Numbered from the stretch's first letter, positions 12,422 through 25,287 are shown. The stretch: 64,000 nucleotides of DNA from Blakeslea trispora (GCA_025331445.1 JAIWNE010000133.1:1-64000), one strand, 5' to 3'. The notes: a model not told the origin generated them from the letters alone. Numbers and translations: made by a program.

Positions 12422-15400
12422 TTAGACTGCTTTACTGGTACTTTCAGGAGCAACTGTGCGAATGGTTGGATACATGCGCAATCCCATGATTTCAGGATTA
12501 AACTTGACAGGATTGAGTCTCTGTCTGATCTTGAGACGCAAACAGGCATAAGCAATAATCACAAAGCCAAATCCAATACCAATCAACCACCAGAGAGGCA
12601 ACAAATGATATTCTGTACCAAATGGAATATTAAAGGGTGGACAATAGACAATCAAAGTACCAAGGGCAGCACCACCAAAGATACCGGCAAACGTGTACAT
12701 GTTAGAGAACATGTAACGACCAATGGGAATAGAGAAACGTGTCTTACAGGCAAACATGTTAAACATCTGCATCACCATGATACTCCAATAGACAATCGAT
12801 TGAGCTTGACCAAGGGCCATCTTTTGAGCAGCAGCGTCCAAGACTCGACCCGAGGCAGTAACATAATCTTGAGCATAGATAGGACCATTGTTAAAGTAAT
12901 AGGTAGGAGCATTGGCACCCTTTTGCATCAGATGGGCATCATAGGGAGTAATGCCATGGTACCATAGCACAACAAAGTAAGATGTCAAGTTACCAATAGC
13001 CTCAATCATACCAACTTCCAAATAAGCCCATGAAAGCAAGGGAAAGTCAACAAGGACTTCATCATCGGTAGCCTCAAACTTTTCCTTCCAGTAGGCTTTG
13101 GTAGTTACTTCATGCAAGAAATTATAGATACGCTTGTAGAAGGGAGGACGAACTTCTTCACCTGTTTCTGGATCATATTGAATGTATCGTTGACGACGAT
13201 ACAATGTGCGTCGGTGGCGATCGATGGATTCAGGAGTGACGGGCTTACGAGGTGGCATCTTCATTACACCATCTTGAGATTCTGGTGGATCCCAGGCAAA
13301 AGTCAGGGCAGCAAACAGTTCGAAGCCAAGATCGATGACCAGAATCAGAATGGCAGAGAGAGGCAAGGGAAGAGGTACAATGATATAGAGCAAGTTGGGG
13401 ATGACTTCAGGCATAGAGTGAGTGATGGTATACATGATGGACTTTTTGAGGTTGATAAAGATTAAACGACCTTCTTCAATACCATGGATAATGGAAGCAA
13501 AGTTATCGTCCAACAAAATCATGGCAGCAGCATCCTTGGAGACATCAGAACCAGAGATATTCATGGCAATACCCAAATCAGCCTTCTTTAGAGCGGGAGC
13601 ATCATTCACACCATCGCCTGTCACACCCACAATGTGGCGCATGGATTGGGCACGCTTGACAATTTCCAACTTGTGCTTGGGAGAGGTACGAGCAAAGATG
13701 ATTTCATCCTTGGAAAAGATAGTGTCCCAATCATCATCTGTCAAGCCATCAATGGTATCACCATGAATCACGATCGCATTGTAATCAGATTCATCCACTT
13801 CTTCTTCAGGCTTGTTCAATCTTTGTGCAGCCATCGCCTTGGTGTCACCAATCATTAAATTGATTTTGCGGCCGATAGCTTCAGCTGTCAAAGGGTGATC
13901 ACCCGTCACCATCATCACTTTGATACCAGCAGTACGACATTTACCAATAGCCTCACGAACACCATGCTTGGGAGGATCTTCAAGTGAGACGAGACCGACA
14001 AAAGTCATGCCAGACATGGGATAGTTTTGCTTTGCCTTATCAAATTCATAGTCAGCAGGATATTCAGACTCATTTAGGAGCACCTGAGCAAAAGCCAAGA
14101 CACGATGACCTTGTCCAGCCATATGAGAGTATGTCTCTTGGAAGGCCTGACGATGTGTCTCACTCAAGGGAACAGAAGAGCCATCCTCTAGCAAGATTTG
14201 ATTACAGAGATTCAAGACACGTTCAGGGGCACCTTTCAAGTAAAGTGTCAATAGACCAGAGGCATGAGGCTTTTTATGAATGGTCATAGCCCATTTGTTA
14301 TCGGAGTTGAAGGGGATCTCAAACACTTTGGGATATTCCTCAGGGAGCAAATCGTATTGTTTGCCGAGATGTTCACCAGCAAAATAAGTAAGACCGACCT
14401 CGGTGGCATCTGACAAGACTTGACGCTGAGCTACAGGTACATCCACACGATCGAATTTGGCACGTGAATTCAAGGTAGAGATCTGAACGATTTCACGTAC
14501 ACCAGGTTCTTGAATCAGAGGGCTCTCTTGTTGTTTGGCTTTATCCATGGCATTCAACATCTTGAGACAGGTCCAGACATAGGTCACGGTCATTTGATTA
14601 CGAGTCAAGGTACCGGTCTTGTCGGTAGCCAAGAGGGTGATGGCACCCAGGGTTTCAACACCCTGAAGATCTTTCACGAGTACATTGCGGGCAGCCATAC
14701 GTTTGGCGGAGATGGTCAATAAGATGGTCACTGTGGCAGGAAGACCTTCAGGTACCCAGGCAACAAACACACTGATAGCAAAGTTCAAAGTAAGACTGAC
14801 ATTGTTGTTATTGACCGGAAACCCGATACCGAAAAAGATGGCAGCCGTCAAGAAAGCGATGGTAGCAATGATCTTGACAAACTTGGAGATTTCTTGAGAC
14901 AGAGGCGATTCGGCCTTGGCTTCACCTGCCGTCAAGCCTGCAATCTGACCCAGGACAGTAGAGTCACCACATCGGACAACAATACCGTAACCTTCTCCAG
15001 AGACAGCCATGGTACCACTAAAGATGATGTTTTCAGCCTCCAACACATTCTTTTGTGTGTTGGTTGGACCACGCGATTGAGGATCAGATTCACCTGTCAG
15101 TGGAGAGTTGTCGACTTTAAGGTCAGAGGCAGAGAAGATGAGGATATCGGCAGGTACTTTATCACCCATACGAACCAGGACGACATCACCAACGACCAGA
15201 TTAGCAGCATCGATCTGTTCTACACGACCATCACGAATGACCATACATTTTGAAGGGACCATGTTGAGGAAAGAGTCAAGTAAGGCTTGTGATTTTTGTT
15301 CTTGATAGAATTCAATAAAGGCATTCAATAAAGAAACACCAATCAAAATAGCACCAAGGTAAGTCTAATAGATAAAAAGAAGAAAAAAGTGAGTTATATG

Positions 15401-15959
15401 TGTATGTGTGTTTATCAGTCTAGTTTACATTAGCAAAGTTGGCTTGAAAGTCAATACCAAGCAAGATATAATCGAGAATACCAGCAAGAATCAAGAGCAG
15501 ATTAAAGAGTTTGGCAACACAGTCTAGGTACTTTAGGATGGGATGTCTTCTTTTGGGTGGTGTAAGGATGTTGGGGCCAGTTTCATTCAAGATGTTGGCT
15601 GCCTGCTGAGGAGTAAGACCTTTTGATTCAGCAGGTTTTTTGGTATCAATTTGAGTATTGTATTTCTCTGCACATTCCTCCAAGCTCATCAAATGCTCAG
15701 TCTAAAAATAAGAGTCAGTGATGAAACAAGATGATGTAAGCCAACTTACAATGTCCACTTGTTTCTGATCAGCCTTTGTTCTTTTTTGAGGACGAGCAGG
15801 AGCACTGATAGATGGTCTACGGGAATTATTGGTGTCGATGGTCTGAATTGTCTTTGTTCTCTCTGGACGATGTACTTTGGCAAACTTGATCTTGTTTGCA
15901 TCTTCAATCGTAATGACTGCGACTCGCTCACTAGACTTTTCGTCTATTTTCTCATCCAT
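12422..15959 (-). CDS. P-type IIC cation ATPase (Na,K-ATPase alpha-like)
   Basis: Three exons: 15750-15959, 15429-15701 and 12422-15364, giving 1141 aa. A basic N-terminal tail leads to the cation-ATPase N domain (TEHLMSLEECAEKYNT). Then come TGES (A domain), the M4 motif VPEGLPATVT, the phosphorylation site DKTGT (D409), TGDHPLTAEAI and the hinge GDGVNDAPALKKADLGIAM. Gene order of motifs and the absence of a PMA-type layout place it with type IIC pumps, which some fungi have without a beta subunit. M5/M6 read YTITHSMPEVIP and IDLGFELFAA; several cation-ligand positions differ from animal pumps. An extra hydrophilic insert of about 60-80 residues follows M6 (DRHRRTLYRRQRYIQYDPET), making it longer than animal alpha chains. 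It probably exports Na+ or moves K+ at the plasma membrane; specificity cannot be told. Confidence 0.93.
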
Positions 15960-17646
15960 TTTAAGAAGAAGAAAAAGAGAGAGAAAAAAGTGGCTGATCT
16001 CAAGAAAATGAAAAGGAGAGAGGGCTATTTATACACTTTAATTTTTTTCATTGCGCCTTTTTTGCCAAAGGGCACATTTTGACAGAGTAAACTTTTTTAT
16101 TTTTTTTTTGTGGCACGTTTTCAATTTGAAGAAAGAGGCGAGGAATTAAAAAAAAAAAAGAGACAGCTTTTCTATTTAGTACACTCGCAAAGATTCATTT
16201 TAGGGGAAATCAAACCTTAATTAACCTACATTGGTCTCAGCTAATAAAAGAGAAAAAGAGCCTTGATCTTACTGTAGACTTGAGTTGGTGTATTACTAAA
16301 GAGGTTATTCAATAAAGTGAACATTTCTTCTTTTTTACTTGAACCTGAAAATTTAGCTATCTAGGGCCGATCATTTGAATAACTTGATTAGGACACATGT
16401 GATTTGATTGGTCGGTGTTAGAGTTATAAAAGAGTAAAAAAAAAATGGCTCAATTCCTGATTTTGTATCACCGTTGGAAAGTTTGCGCTTTAAAGGCGAT
16501 TGGCTTGATCTACTTTTTTTTGGTAGCACAAGAATACATGCATTTATGGTAAAAAAAATAAAATAAAATAAAGAGAAATTTTACTTGATTACTTTCATAG
16601 GCACAAAAGGCCTATTTTATATAGCAAAATCAGGCAGAGTGTGTCCCAAAAAGTTAAGCTGTAATGGTTGACATTTAGTTTATCTCGTTTCTTCTTAAAC
16701 TGGAAATCAACTATATATTTAAAGCAAGTTTCGCCAAGATTTTCATTTGAGCTTCTTTATGAAATAGAGCTTTTATTAGGCCAAACTAATTTCACCAAGA
16801 CATCTTTCAATTTCCTTCTTCTTCCTTTGAGTTTATTCCCCCCCTCTCTTTAAGTATTCTGTTTAGTGCTAAAATAATGTTGACTTGGCTATAGTGTATT
16901 GACAACAATCTAACTGAACATTATTCACACTATTGATGTAATGCGGTGTTTTCTTTCCTCCAATTAGAACACTATCAACATGTGTAATTCGATGAAACGC
17001 CTTTAAGAAAATAGCTTACAATATCAATCTGGTTTGTTACAGGAATCCTCATTATGTAAATAGGCATATGATACATTTCACCTGATAAACAAAGCTTAAA
17101 AATAGCACTCATTGTTTGTTTATTGTTGTGTTTAAAGCTTTGTTTCATCAAAATACCACTAGATAAAGAGTAATTGATTTTTACATGATAAGAGGCAACT
17201 CTTTTTTTTTCTTTTCTTTTGTGTGTCAATATTTAAATACAATGGTAGAATTCACAGTGAATTTAGCATAGCTTTGAATGGTAATGCATACAGTCAAGAG
17301 ATAACGAAAGAAAGTAGGCCAGAACATCAAGAGCACACATCTTTTTATTATCTCTCCACCCCTCCTTTTTTTTTTAATCATCCTTTTCTTTTGAAAGGAA
17401 AAAGACAGTTTCCAAGACAAACAATAAACCTTGAAAAGCAATTGGACTTGAATTGTTTCTTGACCAGACGTATTCTTCTTTTCGACTTGTGCTTTGGTGA
17501 AGCTTTAGTAGGATCGAAATAACCTGAATACGATTCTGGTTCTGTAAAAGACAGATGGCTTATGAAGGAAGGCTCTCTTGAAAACAGTGTGAATCTGCCC
17601 TGATTCCTTTCCGCTATCCATCAACCTCGATATAAGTCTCATTATG
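15960..17646. other. Intergenic
   Basis: The first ~80 bases are the promoter of the ATPase. The rest is AT-rich with poly-A/T runs and no supported gene; open stretches at 16668-16853 and 17223-17522 lack family resemblance, good starts or splice context. Confidence 0.6.
16026..16033 (-). promoter_or_regulatory. TATA box of the ATPase gene
   Basis: Read on the minus strand this is TATAAATA, 67 bases before the ATG at 15959, with a purine-rich leader between. Position and consensus fit a core TATA element. Confidence 0.55.
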
Positions 17647-18363
17647 TCACACACCTCTACTTTCTCTTCTTTTCTTACCATCATGATGAGTCATAAGTGA
17701 CCTAGGCAACATGTAAGGTGTTGGTGGCAGAGGTTTGTTTTCATAATCAGATGAAGGACAATAAGCAGTGGTAGGCAATTCATTCTTATTAGAAGAATGT
17801 TCAGGCACTGATTCCCATGTTTCATCTTGACTTTGTTTGAATAGATTCAGTCCAGACAATGAATGGCTATTGAGAGAAGAAGGATGAGCTAAAGGATGAT
17901 CAGAATAAGGAATGCCTAAATCATGCTTATAAACATCATTGTTGTTGTCTGAATCCAACCAACAGAATGGTACATCCTCCATCTGTTTGTCTGTTGCCTG
18001 AAGATCATGGATACTATGGTTATAAGGACATGTTTCAGAGAGCCTCTTTTGAACTGATGTCTTCCTCCATGCTTCATTGGCAGGAAAGAGCTCTGGATAG
18101 GAAGATAGGGTTGTGCTAGAACTGTTGAGTGAATACAACAGTAACCAAGGTTCCTCTTGTATCTCTTCATCAACACCAGGCAAGGTAACAGATGGGGTAA
18201 CCTCTTTTATACTAAAGGAGACAGATGGTTGTTTTGTTATTTGAAGATGGGGAAATGTGTCTAGCTTAAGCGAGAAAGTATCATCATCCCAGGGAAAGCA
18301 GATGGCATCTTCTTGTTCTGTTATCTGTAGATCAAAAGTATCTTTAAATGATGTACTTGTCAT
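17647..18363 (-). CDS. Disordered orphan protein, 238 aa
   Basis: A single open frame from the ATG at 18363 to TGA. I do not recognise it. It is acidic and Ser/Pro-rich, with repeated short aromatic/acidic bits (CFPWDDDTFSLKLDTFPHL, PFCWLDSDNNN) and a proline motif NKPLPPTPYMLP that could bind an SH3 or WW domain. The end is basic (HHDGKKRRESRG). No signal peptide or membrane helix is present. It lies 168 bases upstream of the stop of the kelch protein gene on the same strand; no functional link is evident. It may be a transcriptional or signalling adaptor, but this is only a guess. Confidence 0.55.
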   Translation of the reverse strand: MTSTSFKDTFDLQITEQEDAICFPWDDDTFSLKLDTFPHLQITKQPSVSFSIKEVTPSVTLPGVDEEIQEEPWLLLYSLNSSSTTLSSYPELFPANEAWRKTSVQKRLSETCPYNHSIHDLQATDKQMEDVPFCWLDSDNNNDVYKHDLGIPYSDHPLAHPSSLNSHSLSGLNLFKQSQDETWESVPEHSSNKNELPTTAYCPSSDYENKPLPPTPYMLPRSLMTHHDGKKRRESRGV

Positions 18364-18531
18364 ATAAAAGTTATCTTTATTTCAAATATCAAGCAAAAGA
18401 AAAAAAAAGAAAAAAAAAAAGAAAGAAGTCAACCAAACTTTCTTATAAAAATGGTGTCAAATAAATACAGAAAATAAAAACCTGTTTCAATCATTATCAT
18501 GACCATCTATATACAGAGTGAAATAGAACAA

Positions 18532-20377
18532 CTAAGACTTTCGCTTCTTAAATAAGGAAGGTATCCATCGAGGATTTTGTTTGGCATCTACATCCCGACG
18601 TATTCGCATAATCAAGAGTACTGATGCTGTAAATAAAAGCAGACAACCCAAGACACCAAAGGTAATGCCCAAGGCAAGTTGCTTTGTTGAAGGCGATTTG
18701 TCTGTGTTCGATACAACAATAGGATCAAATGGTGTTGAGGTATTGTTGTCATCTGGTACAACTACTGGAAAGATAAACATACAGTCTGGTGAATGAGTAG
18801 GTATGGGTGGTATTTGATTTAAAGGAGGAATTGAATCAATCCATGTCCAGTTGACTATATCCAGTATAGCCATATCATCAGCATAAATAGGACCTGTTTC
18901 ATTGATATAACTCTGAATGCCTAATAAAGAAAACCATGTTAGTAACCATAGATATGGATGACCTTTTTTTTTTTTGGCTTACCCATCATCACAATCATAT
19001 ATCTGTCTTTGTAAACAATGGCTTCATGACCAGCACGGGCAACAGGAGGAGTTCCTTGGATGATGGGCTGTGACCAATTCAAGGAACAGGTATCCAACAC
19101 ATAAACAGAATCACTAGCATCCAGTCTACCTGTAGTAGAAGCATTTTGACCACCAAACAAAACAATGGACTTTCCATCTGGAGCTAAGCATACATATATA
19201 TAAAAAAAAAACTAAGTTTTTTCTATTGAGAATAGCTTATAGGGTAATATCATTTACCATTGACTGCAGAAAAACTAGAATAACAGAAAGAGATTCAATA
19301 AAATAAAAAAAAAAAGGAGAAGTGTATTCATATTACCTATAGAGTGGAGGTGGTATATCACCTATGGTTGCCATGGTTACTGCTTGATGATGGACAGTAT
19401 CATAAATAAGAATACTTTGAAAATCAGCTGGAGAAGTAACCCATCTACTGTATTCAGTACTATAGACTGCTGTCTTCCCACCAATAATAAACAAGCGTTC
19501 AGATCTATTCAAGTGATCAATCGATATGTAACGTATATATCATCTAATTCCATACATTAAACTGCTACTGTGTCCATATCTTGCAGGTCTATTTCCACCC
19601 GAGTAAAACACTTTGGGCCATTCCCATGATAAAGTATTCAAATCAAAAGAATAAAAAGCATTAAACTGGATTACCTTTTTGTTTTTAGTCAATCCTGTCA
19701 TTTTATCCTAATGTCACTTTACATATTCAGTGGATGGTTGATCCAGTTCAGTTCTACCACCATAAAAGAAGGCAACATGTTTTGTTGTGTTTAATGAAAC
19801 TGACATGCGTGCTTTTGCTGAAGGTGGTGTACCTTGAAATAAGGCTATTGTTAAAAAAAAAAGAAGAGTCAATTTTTACTTTTCTATAGAGTGAAATCTA
19901 TCAAACAACTATACGAGTAGACCAAGTATTTGAGTTTAAATCGAATAAAGACAGATTGGATAGAAGAGAAGGAGTAGAATCGCCTGCTTGAACAGCTAGT
20001 GTAGTATTGGACAGACTGAAGCCAATGCCATTTTTATATGGTAAATAGACATCTGTTTGATTGTATGGATGATTAAACCAACAGTTTTGTCTTTTATCAA
20101 GTCCATTGGAGATATCTTTTGACCAAACTTCCAGGCTTTCCTAAATAAAGTTGAATGAAAAAAAGACTATTTGAGAATGTTTACTTTAACTTACTAAATT
20201 TCCTCCAGTGACAACAATTGAATTTTCGATTAGAACAATAGTAAAGTCTGAATAATTGAAAGGGTGAATACAATCTTGCTGTAGTGAATCTGAAATGCAC
20301 CATGTCATCACCATGAACAAGTATAATATGAAGCTTGATTTTATTGACCTTGTTGAACAGTGATGCCGTAATATCAT
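18532..20377 (-). CDS. Kelch-repeat type I membrane protein
   Basis: Eight exons fit in phase: 20195-20377, 19915-20140, 19723-19844, 19556-19665, 19337-19504, 19258-19274, 18983-19183 and 18532-18920, giving 471 aa. A signal peptide (FILYLFMVMTWCISDS) is followed by kelch blades with the expected GG motifs (VVTGGNL, FFYGGRTE, FIIGGKT, VLFGGQNAS) and their Y-DL--W partners (FYSFDLNTLSWEWP, VYVLDTCSLNWSQP, AILDIVNWTWID). A single membrane helix lies near residues 425-450 (LALGITFGVLGCLLLFTASV), followed by a short basic tail (SLFKKRKS). Such surface kelch proteins are common in Mucoromycota; ligand and role are unknown. One exon is only 17 nt. The exon 2 donor (GTATAG) is chosen because it alone keeps the frame. 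Confidence 0.82.
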
Positions 20378-20562
20378 GCTTGAATCGAAAGAAAAGTATC
20401 ACAGAATAAAAAGCGTAAGAGTAAAGAGATCTTTAAACACAGAATGCTTTAAGAGAAGAAAAAAAAAGAAACCAGGAAAGAGGTAACCATCCGATTTAAA
20501 CTCAGACCTTTTTTTTTTATATTTTACATTTTAATGCGACAACAGAATATTAAACTAACTTC

Positions 20563-21714
20563 ATGAACCATGAATTGACAGAGATTATACAGCAACTTGG
20601 CTTGATGGAGAAGTTGGAAGACTGTAACCATTTCATTTCTTTTCTCTTTTTCTTTTAAACAAAGAAACTCATACAGTTTATTTCAGTAGGACTTGATTCC
20701 TCTCGAGACATTCTATCGAAATCAGCCGTTGATCTTCAAAAACTACTACGCGTACAAGAATCTTCAGCCTATGCCATTCTTCATGCAGCTTCCAAGGGAG
20801 TCTATCATTGGCAAGAAAGAGAGAAAAGAGTGACAGATAGTCCCTTGTTGACAACAGGAGACGGAACACTCGATCAAGTCCTTGGAGGTGGCATTGCTCC
20901 TGGTATGTTGACTGAGATAGTAGGTGAGAGTTCTTCAGGCAAGACACAACTGGGTCTTCAGCTATGTCTACAGGTTCAAAAGGGACTAGAAGAAGGAGGA
21001 CTTGAGGGAGCTGCAGTCTATATCCATACAGAAGGTGCCTTTCCTTCTCTTCGTCTAGGACAGTTAATCAAGCATTACCCATCAGAACAACAGAATTACT
21101 TTCAGAGCCATATTCATACCATGCGTATCAAAGATAGCCAAGAACAATACCGTGCCCTTGTCTATCAGTTACCTGCCTTTCTCTCTCAGATAGTAACCTT
21201 GCCTGTTCGGCTGGTTGTGATTGACTCTATCAGTGCCATCTATCGAAGTGAACCTCCACCCAAGGGTTCTGGTGGTCGATACGAGCGCATGTGTGAGATT
21301 TGTGAGATTGGTACTCGACTCAAGAAACTGGCCAGTGATTATCAGTTGGCTGTGGTGGCCATCAATCAGGTGGCTGATCATCCAGTCAGTGATCATCAAA
21401 AGAATACTGGCAATCAACAACAGATGGATCCCTGGATGGATTTCAGGCTGATTCATGCCACAGAGAACCATATGATTGGGCTTTATATGCAATCTTTATT
21501 AAAGAAGCCTGTGTTGGGATTATCTTGGTCTAATTCGGTCAATACGCGTATCCGATTGGCTAGATCACCCATGTTGGATGGATTGACAACAAAGCGTGTC
21601 TTGTTTGTTGAATTCTCTCCTATAGCACCTCGTTTAGGATGTGAATTTCAGATTGATCAAACAGGCATTCATGCTTCTGTGGACAATGTTGAATCGATAA
21701 AAAGCTTAACTTAG
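20563..21714 (+). CDS. XRCC3: RAD51 paralogue, XRCC3/RAD57-like
   Basis: Two exons, 20563-20623 and 20687-21714, give 362 aa. The N-terminal helical part (SKSAVDLQKLLRVQESSAYA) matches the small domain of RAD51 paralogues. The RecA core has Walker A GESSSGKTQ near residue 100, the XRCC3-type VYIHTEGAFPSLRL, and Walker B RLVVIDS near residue 200, then VVAINQVADH. XRCC3/RAD57 works with a partner paralogue to help load and stabilise RAD51 on single-stranded DNA in homologous recombination. The acceptor at 20686 is the only one nearby that keeps the frame. It is divergent from the kelch gene, with 185 bp between the two ATGs. Confidence 0.9.
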
Positions 21715-21836
21715 GCGGAGTTGACAAAGATAGAAAATAAAGAGCGCGCGTTGCTTCAATGTTGAAACGACAATAATAAAAAAAAATCCATCTCTCTCTC
21801 TCTCTTTCTTTTTTCTTTTTTTTTTTTTTTTTAGAA

Positions 21837-24800
21837 ATGAGCCAACGAAAAAGCAAGAGCTCAACTCAACCCCTTTTAAATACAGACTTGCCATCTTATC
21901 ATGGTCGTCAAAAGAACCATCAAAAAACAACTCGTATTCTATTAACAGCATCAGCACTTGCCTTTTTTGGCTCTAGCTGCATCTATCTTTCTCACAAACT
22001 ACCTACTGTCTTATCACCCACGCTCAACTCTCAGGGTATATGGCAAGAAGAGGCAACTGAACAGACCATCACACCTGGTATCTCTGCTCGCTCCTTTCAA
22101 CATGGTCTTGCCCAGTGTCAATTCAATCTGGATCGTGCTCAGGCCAAGACAGACAAAAGCCGTGTGCGTCATCGTAATCCAAGACGTGCACCTGAAGCAC
22201 AAGATAGTTTGATTGAGCATGCTCATATCTGGCTAGGAAATGAATACCTTGAAGATGGTCAAATCTATCTCAAGCAAGGTTTGATTGCTGCTGTCGGTCG
22301 AGATTTGGATGTGCCCAAGGGAACTCGTCGGATCGATGCTGAGGGAAGAGTGGTGACACCAGGTATTATTGATATGCATTCTCATATGACGGTGGATTCT
22401 CTGAACGGTCTGAGTGCTTCGGATGATACCAACGAAATGACGGAACCAACCACACCTTATGTAGAGTGAACAGTAGATGAGAAAAAAAAAGAGAGTCATG
22501 TGCTAATTAAATCTTAAAAAGGTACGTGTGATTGATGCCCTTAGTCCAACCGATCCCGCTATCAAACTAGTAGCCAGTGGTGGTATCACAACATCCATGA
22601 TTTTACCCGGATCCGGTAATTTGATAGGAGGTGAAGCTGCTGTCATCAAACTTCGACCTGTCCCTACCCTTTCCAACCAAGACATGTTGGTGAGTGCAGG
22701 TAGCCAGGAAGAAGATCAAGAGATTCATTGGCGATTCATGAAGATGGCTTGTGGTGAAAATCCAAAGAGTTATTATGGTGGTGTAAAACATCAAATGCCT
22801 TCTACTCGTAAAGTGAAAAAAAGAAAAAAGGAAGGGGAGAGATAACATGTACTTACACAGATTGATTAGGTCTTGGTGAAGCTTATTTGTTTCGTCGGTC
22901 ATTTGAAAAGGCACAGAAATTAATGCAACAACAAGATGATTGGTGTGATATGGCTCATCGTATCAAAAAATCGGACAAAACGATCCGATTGGCTGAACCT
23001 TTTCCTGAAGATTTAGCTCTGGAAAGTTTAGTGGCTTTACTTCGAAAGCAAGTCAATTTGAATGTTCATTGTTATTTACCTCAAGATTTTGAAGCCATGA
23101 TCAGTCATTCGATTGAATTCGATTTTGAGATTGCTGCTTTTCATCATGCCCTAAGTGCCTGGCAAGTACCTGAAATGATCAAGCGTGCTAAAAACAATAT
23201 CACGATTGCTACTTTTGCAGGTAAAAAGAAAGAAAATAGATACATGGGGGATATCACTTACTTATTCTCTTAAACATTAGATATGTGGGGCTATAAAGTA
23301 AGATCGAAAGTTGATTACCATAATGAAATCAACCATTCAACTGATTTTTTGATAGGCAGAAGCATTGGATCAAAATGTACATGCACCCAAGATCTTGGAT
23401 GCAGCTGGTATTCCTGTCGCTTTCAAAAGTGATCATCCCGTCATGAGTGCAGTAAAGTGAATATTGATTAGTTTCTTTGAGAAAAAAAAGGGCCTTAACC
23501 CATCTTGATAGCGTGATTTGTTGTATGAAGCACAAAAGGCTTACCATTATGGATTTGATGAACATAAAGCACTTCAGGCATTAACCACTGTACCTGCTAC
23601 CTCATTAAAGTTGGATCATCGTATTGGAAGGTAAAATTGTTCTCAAGAGCTGTTCATTTACAGTTATTGATTACTGTTACATATAAAGTATATCTGTAGG
23701 TAAAGATGCAGATATCGTTATCTGGGAACGCCATCCTTTACGTTTAGGTGCTCGTCCTACACATGTATTTATTGATGGTGCTGAACTTGATTTCAAGTCA
23801 TCCTGGACTAAATCTGTCGTTGAACCCTCTAGTCTAAAGAAAGAGGACCATCATGAATTACCTCCCTTCTCAGAAAACACTATGCGCCTAGAGGATCATG
23901 GATTAGATAATCCCAGCTCATTCCAGGATGCCTGTCATCAAGGTGTCGACTCCTTTGTGCTCAGAAACATCAGTCAAATCTACATGAATGCCACAACCAC
24001 ACTTTATGCTCAAGAAAATCAAGGACTCTATATGGTAGTTCATCAGGGTCAGATCAGTTGTCTTGGTCTGGCCTGTGATCGAGATAGAATCGATTGGCCA
24101 GTCTCGAGTCCGGTATTCAATATGGGTGGTGCTGTTGTGTTGCCTGGTATTGTCTCGATGGGTGTGCCTTTAGGCTTGATGGAAGTTCAATCAGAGGATA
24201 CTACTTATGATGGTGCTGTCAAGAAAGATGCCTCTAGTTATCAAGAAGTCGTTCGTGCTGTCGATGGTCTTAAATTGAATGGCTTGCGTCTTCAAAAGGC
24301 CTATAAAGCAGGTAATACCACTTTTTTTCTTGTTATCATTTAATTCAGACCAACATGAACTTTTTTCATTTTAGGTGTGACGACAGCCATTGCTCAACCT
24401 GTTACTTTTGAAAGTTTGATTGCTGGTATCTCGGTTGGATTCCGTACAGGTACCGAAAACACTATTCTAGATAGTGTAGAGGCATTAGTGAAAGAAGAGG
24501 CCGCTTTAAATTTTGTCATTCAACATGGATCAGGTATGCGTGTTTCTATTGTTATTTTGAGAATAGACATACATACGATAAACTAACAACTTTTTTCTTT
24601 ATATAACACGATCAAGATCTTACTGTCTCTCAACAGATAGCCAAGATACGTCATCTGTTGACATCCAACATGGATAAAGATACCAAGACCAATGTGTTTG
24701 CTCGAGCTGCTCAAGGTCAGATTCCTATTGTTGTCCAAGTGGATGATAAAGATGAAATCGCTTCTTTACTGATGTTGAAGCAAACGATCCAGACACAATA

Positions 24801-25287
24801 TCACCGGGATCTTCAGTTGGTCATCTTGGGTGGATCCGAATCCTATTTAGTGGCCGATCATCTCAGCCGATTGAATGTACCTGTCATCCTGATGCCTGCT
24901 CGTTGTTTCCCATCCACCTGGCAATCCCGTCTCTGTCTGGCAGGTCCCCCCGTGACACCTTGGACTGCCTTGGATGTCTTGATCCAACATGGTGTTCGTG
25001 TCGGTTTAGGTAGTACAGATCCTGACAATGGCGATGCTCGTAACTTGATCTGGGAAGCAGGTTGGAATTTGGCTCATAATACACAACTTACACCCTCTCA
25101 AGCAGTAGGCCTTGTGACTTGGAATATGGCCGATATCCTTCATCTTCCAGACATTGGTCAATTAAGACAGGGTGGTAAAGCTGAATTTGTAGCTTATAAC
25201 GAGAATCCATTCCAATTTGGCACTCAAGTCTTGATGGTTCATGGTGGAGGTCGCTTAGGCCCCACTTGTTTTCCTCAACAATCTTGA
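21837..25287 (+). CDS. Membrane-anchored tandem amidohydrolase
   Basis: Nine exons fit in phase: 21837-22460, 22522-22807, 22870-23220, 23281-23297, 23356-23451, 23512-23630, 23689-24311, 24375-24533 and 24617-25287, giving 981 aa. A short cytoplasmic-looking tail precedes one helix at about residues 33-51 (RILLTASALAFFGSSCIYLS), so a type II or signal-anchor orientation is likely. The first amidohydrolase copy has the metal motif DMHSHM (H181, H183), a KSDHPVMSA block and the closing SVGKDADIVIWERHP. A second copy starts near residue 600; its counterpart of the metal motif reads VLPGIVSMGVPLG, so the HxH is gone, and it ends QGGKAEFVAYNENP. Such proteins are often labelled CE9 or imidazolonepropionase-like in fungal annotation; the substrate is unknown. 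One exon is 17 nt. Confidence 0.85.

Noticed and set aside
12605..15305. Several long plus-strand open stretches
   Set aside because: They are the antisense of the strongly codon-biased ATPase gene; the sense frame has all P-type motifs.
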